18,365 bases of DNA from Bacteroidota bacterium (GTDB lineage: Bacteria; Bacteroidota; Bacteroidia; Flavobacteriales; Weeksellaceae), in assembly GCA_023448955.1 (NCBI GenBank), contig JAEXJU010000088.1:1-18365 (forward strand). Direction: 5' to 3'. A program made the translations under genes and the position numbers. Of this stretch, positions 15,093-18,365 are shown one piece after another. The notes beneath the pieces are model-generated. The model had not been told where the DNA came from, ran no database searches, and saw only the letters and a list, made by a program, of their open reading frames with translations. Every line of letters begins with the position of its first letter. Position 1 is the stretch's first letter.

Positions 15093-16112
15093 TTATAACA
15101 TTTTAAGATTATTCACTTCCTGCTCTGTAAGGATTCTCCAATGTCCTCGTTTGATATTTTTCTTGGTCAGACCTGCAAACATTACTCTGTCCAATGCTTC
15201 CACTTCATAACCGAGTTTTTGGAAGATTCTTCTGATCACCCTGTTCCAGCCAATATGAATCTCTATCCCAATTTCATTCTTTGGTTTGCCTTCGATGTAT
15301 GAGATGCTATCCACTTCTGCAACACCTTCCTCCAGGCGAATTCCATCTGCAATGGATCTAAGATCTTCTGTAGAAAGTTTTCTGTCTAATGTCACATGAT
15401 AGATTTTCCTCATATTGAAAGACGGATGCGTCAGCTTTTTAGTAAGATGTCCGTCATTAGTCAGTAAAATGACACCAGTAGTTTGTCTGTCTAGTCTGCC
15501 TACCGGAAAAATTCTATATGGAGAAGCATTTGCGGTCAAATCCATTACCGTTTTTCTCGCTTTCTCGTCTTTGGTTGTAGAGATATAACCTTTTGGTTTG
15601 TTCAGAAGAACATAAACCGGTTTTTCCGGCGTGATATTCTGTCCATCGAAAACAACTCTATCGGTTTTCTGAACCTGATAACCCATTTCAGTAACCACTT
15701 TTCCGTTAACTTCTACAAGACCTTGCGTAATAAGTTCGTCCGCTTCTCTCCTACTACAGATTCCGGAATTAGCAATATATTTATTAAGTCTGATGGATTC
15801 TTTGGGAACTGACTTGCTTATTTTATCAAATCTTCTTTTCTGAATAAAAGATTTGGTTTTATCTTCGTCTTTTTCGGCTCTGCTAAAAGGTTTTTTAGGA
15901 CCGAATTTTCTGTCACCATTCTCATATTTATCACGGCTGTCAAATCGGTCTCCGCCTCTTGTCGTTTTAGGGCCTTTAGAATTTCCGAAAGATTTTCCGT
16001 TACTTGATTTTCCTCTGCTATCACTGGAGCTACGGGAGTTTCCGGAAGGTCTGCTGCCTCCAGATGGTCTTGGTTTTCTGTTTCTACCTGATTGATTTCC
16101 GTCTCCGCTCAT
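15093..16112 (-). CDS. rluB: RluB/RsuA-family rRNA pseudouridine synthase with long basic tail
   Basis: 339 residues. Converts a uridine of ribosomal RNA (23S in RluB) to pseudouridine. Residues 1-100 are a low-complexity Ser/Gly/Arg/Lys-rich tail, absent from E. coli homologues and likely disordered and RNA-binding. An S4 RNA-binding domain follows (about 107-153; IRLNKYIANSGICSRREADE), then the catalytic domain with VLLNKPKGYISTT (168-180) and FPVGRLDRQTTGVILLTNDG (202-221), where Asp208 is the catalytic aspartate. YHVTLDRKLS, IGWNRVIRRIFQKLGY and RVMFAGL complete the pattern. The start ATG lies about 17 bases from a good -10 element. The name could equally be another RsuA/RluB/RluF subtype; the exact target uridine is inferred. 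Confidence 0.9.
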   Translation of the reverse strand: MSGDGNQSGRNRKPRPSGGSRPSGNSRSSSDSRGKSSNGKSFGNSKGPKTTRGGDRFDSRDKYENGDRKFGPKKPFSRAEKDEDKTKSFIQKRRFDKISKSVPKESIRLNKYIANSGICSRREADELITQGLVEVNGKVVTEMGYQVQKTDRVVFDGQNITPEKPVYVLLNKPKGYISTTKDEKARKTVMDLTANASPYRIFPVGRLDRQTTGVILLTNDGHLTKKLTHPSFNMRKIYHVTLDRKLSTEDLRSIADGIRLEEGVAEVDSISYIEGKPKNEIGIEIHIGWNRVIRRIFQKLGYEVEALDRVMFAGLTKKNIKRGHWRILTEQEVNNLKML

Positions 16113-16128
16113 TATTCTAAAATTTTTG

Positions 16129-16136
16129 CAAAGATA
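16129..16136 (-). promoter_or_regulatory. -10 element of the pseudouridine synthase promoter
   Basis: The minus strand reads TATCTTTG, a full match to TAnnTTTG and its most familiar flavobacterial form. It lies 16 bases before the ATG, so the leader is only about ten bases. No -33 TTTG is evident. Confidence 0.55.
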
Positions 16137-16170
16137 GTGAATTAGTTAAGAGTTCCGAATTCTCATTAAT

Positions 16171-16205
16171 ATTTTAAAGAATTTGAAAATATTCTAACTT
16201 AAAAT
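16171..16205 (-). terminator. AT-rich hairpin after the mutA operon
   Basis: ATTTTAA (16171-16177) pairs with TTAAAAT (16199-16205) and the adjacent AGAAT (16178-16182) with ATTCT (16191-16195), leaving a 3-base bulge and an 8-base loop. It lies just past the mutA stop but has no U-run, so it is at best a weak terminator. Confidence 0.3.
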
Positions 16206-16212
16206 TATTTAT

Positions 16213-17379
16213 TTACTCAAACATTTCTGCCAGACGAACTTTCTTGATTTTATCTGCACTATAAAGTTCATCAACTGTTTTCTTTATATCTAATTTTGGA
16301 TAAAGATTGACACCAATTAATTTGATTCTGCCTTCTTCAACCCATTTTTGTTCTTTTATAGCCTGTTCGAATATTATTTTCTGAATTTCTCCGGTTTTGA
16401 GTAATTCCAGATAACCGCCTTTTTCTTCGATTTCTAAGAATAATTTCCAGGATTTTTCCGCAAATTGCTGTGTGATCTCTTCTATGAAATAACTACCGGA
16501 ACTCGCATCTTCAAACACATTAATGATGCTTTCATATGCTAAAACAACCTGTTGTTTGAAGGATATTTCTTCGGAAAGTTCTGTTGTATTATCTATTTTA
16601 TAATCGTTTGAGAAAACAGCGTCTGCACCTGCAATCATTGCAGAAGCCAATTCCAAAGTGGAGCGAATCAGGTTATTCTCTTCATCATTTTTCGCTTTAT
16701 TTCTGAGTGAAGTTTCAGCAAAAATATAGGGAATCAAATCTTTATCAAATTCTTTGGATAACTGGTTAAACAGATATTTAAAAGCTCTGATTTTTGCGAT
16801 CTCAAAAAAATAATTAGAACCCACTGCAAATCGGAAAATCAGTTTCTCAAGAATTTCCGAACCATATTTTTCGGTCAGTTCTTTAGATTTGGCCAGCGCA
16901 AAAGCCAGTTGCTGTATAACAGACGCTCCAGCATTCTGATGAACACTTACATCTATACCAATTTGTTTTTCAAAGTTTTTTGATAATAATTCCCCGCAAA
17001 GGTGTTCATTAATAGCAGCAGTATTGTCATCCGAAAAAACATCAATCAAAGAAAAATAACGATTGGTTTCTTCCGTCAAAATATGTTCTGCTAAATCCGA
17101 GTTGTTTATAAATATGGCTTTATCTTGGAGTCTATCCACATTTTCATCCAGAAGAAATGCAAATGCCTGATCAGAAATATTGTCCCGATAACGGGCTACC
17201 AAATGTGTGCTTTCTTCTGATTTCGGCAGAATTTTATATTCGGAAAAGGATTGATAATAAGGTTTTACAATAATGTCTTCTAAATTTTCTTTTTGAAGAA
17301 TTTCATCAATATTATCTGTCTTGAGCTGCTTTTTCACAAGCTTTTCCCAATCTTCCGAACCATTTTTCACGAAATCCAT
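16213..17379 (-). CDS. mutA: Methylmalonyl-CoA mutase small-subunit-like protein
   Basis: 388 residues, short for the small subunit (characterised ones exceed 600; flavobacterial ones are often nearer 450). The small subunit pairs with the B12-carrying large subunit, which interconverts succinyl-CoA and methylmalonyl-CoA. Family landmarks: W-E-K-L-V-K-K-Q-L-K (11-20), HQNAGASVIQQLAFAL (147-162), FRFAVGSNYFFEIAKIRA (182-199), DASSGSYFIEEIT (291-303) and EIEEKGGYLE (316-325). No C-terminal cobalamin-binding domain (no D-x-H-x-x-G), as expected for this subunit. It follows a FtsB-like gene by three bases in an operon headed by udk. The large subunit gene is not next to it; an independently promoted pseudouridine synthase comes after. 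Confidence 0.88.
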   Translation of the reverse strand: MDFVKNGSEDWEKLVKKQLKTDNIDEILQKENLEDIIVKPYYQSFSEYKILPKSEESTHLVARYRDNISDQAFAFLLDENVDRLQDKAIFINNSDLAEHILTEETNRYFSLIDVFSDDNTAAINEHLCGELLSKNFEKQIGIDVSVHQNAGASVIQQLAFALAKSKELTEKYGSEILEKLIFRFAVGSNYFFEIAKIRAFKYLFNQLSKEFDKDLIPYIFAETSLRNKAKNDEENNLIRSTLELASAMIAGADAVFSNDYKIDNTTELSEEISFKQQVVLAYESIINVFEDASSGSYFIEEITQQFAEKSWKLFLEIEEKGGYLELLKTGEIQKIIFEQAIKEQKWVEEGRIKLIGVNLYPKLDIKKTVDELYSADKIKKVRLAEMFE

Positions 17380-17382
17380 ATT

Positions 17383-17733
17383 CTATTTTTTAGCAATTTT
17401 TGCACTATCTACAACCAAAATGAAAATCTCTTCGTTAGGTTTTTTCATAAAATAGTTTTCACGTGCATATTTTTCTTTCTCTTGTTTGTTATTCATAAGC
17501 TTGCGAAAGAATCTGTCATTCTTTTCGTACTCAGTTTTATAAAAATCAAGTTGATTTTCGTAACGTTTGATTTCGCCGTTTAGTTCATTTATAACTAAAA
17601 AAGATGTACTGTCAAAAAATATCATCCACACCAAAAATCCTGTAAGCGTTAAAACGTATTTATTGAAAACGTAAGTTTTAAAGAACTTGAGTGTTGGCGA
17701 TTTTTTCTTGATATCTTTAATCAGTTCTTTCAT
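17383..17733 (-). CDS. FtsB/DivIC-family septum formation protein
   Basis: 116 residues. A short cytoplasmic basic N-terminus (1-25) leads to one membrane segment (about 26-42; VLTLTGFLVWMIFF), a coiled coil (about 48-83) rich in Glu, Lys and Asn, and the characteristic EKYARENYFMKKPNEEIF (87-104). That topology and motif identify a FtsB/DivIC-type divisome protein, which in other bacteria bridges FtsL and FtsQ at the septum. It lies two bases after udk and three before mutA, so the three genes are surely cotranscribed. FtsB versus DivIC naming is a matter of convention. Confidence 0.88.
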   Translation of the reverse strand: MKELIKDIKKKSPTLKFFKTYVFNKYVLTLTGFLVWMIFFDSTSFLVINELNGEIKRYENQLDFYKTEYEKNDRFFRKLMNNKQEKEKYARENYFMKKPNEEIFILVVDSAKIAKK

Positions 17734-17735
17734 CT

Positions 17736-18353
17736 TTAGTGGGCTTTTTTCAGTGAATTATTGATCACTGTTGTTAAGAAATCTATCGCTACAGAATTTT
17801 GTTTCATATTTGGAACAATAAGATCTGCTTCATTTTTAGACGGCTCGATAAACTCCTGATGCATAGGCTTTAAGGTTGTCTGATAGCGGTGTAAAACTTC
17901 CTGCAGATCACGGCCTCTTTCCTGTGTATCTCTTCGGATTCTTCGGATAAGTCTTTCATCAGAATCTGTATGGACAAAAACTTTCAGGTCAAATTCCTTT
18001 AATAATTCTTTATTGGTAAGAACCAAAATCCCCTCAACGATTAAGACATTTTTGGGTTCAACTGTTACAAAATCACCAGAACGTGAGTGTGTTACGAAAG
18101 AGTAAATCGGTTGTTCAATACTTTTATTATTTTTAAGCTGCTTGACATGTTCCAGTAAAAGCTCAAAATCTATAGATTTAGGATGGTCATAATTCAGAAC
18201 TTCTCTCTCGGATAGTGTAAGATTTTGATTATCGTGGTAATAATTATCCTGCGAAAGAACATTAACACCTTCAGCATTAAGCTGTTGAAGGATTTTATTG
18301 ACCACAGTAGTTTTACCGGATCCTGTTCCTCCGGCTATTCCAATAACAAGCAT
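17736..18353 (-). CDS. udk: Uridine kinase
   Basis: 205 residues, full length. Phosphorylates uridine and cytidine to UMP and CMP in pyrimidine salvage; cytoplasmic. The P-loop GGTGSGKT is at 8-15, followed by SQDNYYHD with Asp36 as the likely catalytic base, NYDHPKSIDFELL (54-66), YSFVTHSR (84-91), IVEGIL (105-110) and the lid RLIRRIRRDTQERGRD (134-149), all standard for Udk. The start MLVIGIAGG is twelve bases from the window edge, so any promoter is outside. It heads the udk-ftsB-mutA operon. Confidence 0.96.
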   Translation of the reverse strand: MLVIGIAGGTGSGKTTVVNKILQQLNAEGVNVLSQDNYYHDNQNLTLSEREVLNYDHPKSIDFELLLEHVKQLKNNKSIEQPIYSFVTHSRSGDFVTVEPKNVLIVEGILVLTNKELLKEFDLKVFVHTDSDERLIRRIRRDTQERGRDLQEVLHRYQTTLKPMHQEFIEPSKNEADLIVPNMKQNSVAIDFLTTVINNSLKKAH

Positions 18354-18365
18354 CTTAACATATTT

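Noticed and set aside
15853..16095. Plus-strand 80-codon frame rich in Leu/Pro/Ser
   Set aside because: It is the reverse complement of the low-complexity tail of the pseudouridine synthase.
16141..16170. Imperfect palindrome TTAA-GAG...CTC-ATTAA upstream of the pseudouridine synthase as an operator
   Set aside because: Arms are only three to seven bases with a mismatch, and no matching site occurs elsewhere in the window.
1..18365. CRISPR array, tRNA genes, transposase or phage genes
   Set aside because: No regularly spaced repeats, cloverleaf sequences, terminal inverted repeats or transposase-like proteins were seen on either strand.

Overview
The window looks like chromosome from a low-GC member of the Bacteroidota, most likely family Weeksellaceae (Chryseobacterium/Epilithonimonas-like). 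This is inferred from three things: a type IX secretion (T9SS) sorting domain, a RecQ whose zinc site is reduced in the way I recall for Bacteroidota, and several TAnnTTTG-type -10 elements with few Shine-Dalgarno sequences. I see no tRNA, rRNA, CRISPR array, insertion sequence or phage module. Most of the window is ordinary core chromosome, with a few accessory-looking pockets.

Layout. (1) 2-394: the 3' part of a Nudix hydrolase, ending in a hairpin terminator shared with the facing gene. (2) 4742-422, minus strand: five tightly packed genes in transcription order: recQ, a small antitoxin-like gene, an overlapping RelE/ParE-like toxin gene, a family-4 glycosyltransferase and a small lipoprotein. 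(3) 4743-4926: a divergent control region with a strong minus-strand hairpin plus U-run in the recQ leader. (4) 4927-6796, plus: kdsD-like arabinose-5-phosphate isomerase (Kdo/LPS precursor) and tatC. (5) 7967-6830, minus: thiol peroxidase tpx, a terminator, then a Crp/Fnr-type regulator starting only a few bases past that terminator. (6) 8062-9610, plus: a two-gene secreted-protein operon, a very small T9SS cargo followed by a larger exported protein with a SusE/F-like domain. (7) 9752-11971, plus: monomeric isocitrate dehydrogenase. (8) 12071-14458, plus: a large exported MG2-type protein with a TonB-receptor-plug-like domain but no barrel. (9) 14459-14811: a gene-poor stretch with two hairpins, three poly-T tracts and a signal-peptide-like relic broken at a T9 run. 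(10) 14812-15033: a small acidic hypothetical protein. (11) 16112-15093, minus: an RluB/RsuA-type pseudouridine synthase with a long basic tail. (12) 18353-16213, minus: an operon of udk, a FtsB/DivIC-like gene and a short methylmalonyl-CoA mutase small subunit.

How the genes work together. Cell-envelope work dominates: Kdo supply (kdsD), twin-arginine export (tatC), glycosylation (family-4 transferase), T9SS surface proteins, the MG2/plug protein and division (FtsB-like). Housekeeping metabolism and repair (icd, udk, mutA, recQ, tpx) are interspersed. I found no clear new multi-gene defence or mobile system. The points most worth a second look are the recQ leader hairpin, the T9 slippage relic, the split secreted pair, the barrel-less plug protein and the toxin-antitoxin pair buried in an operon.
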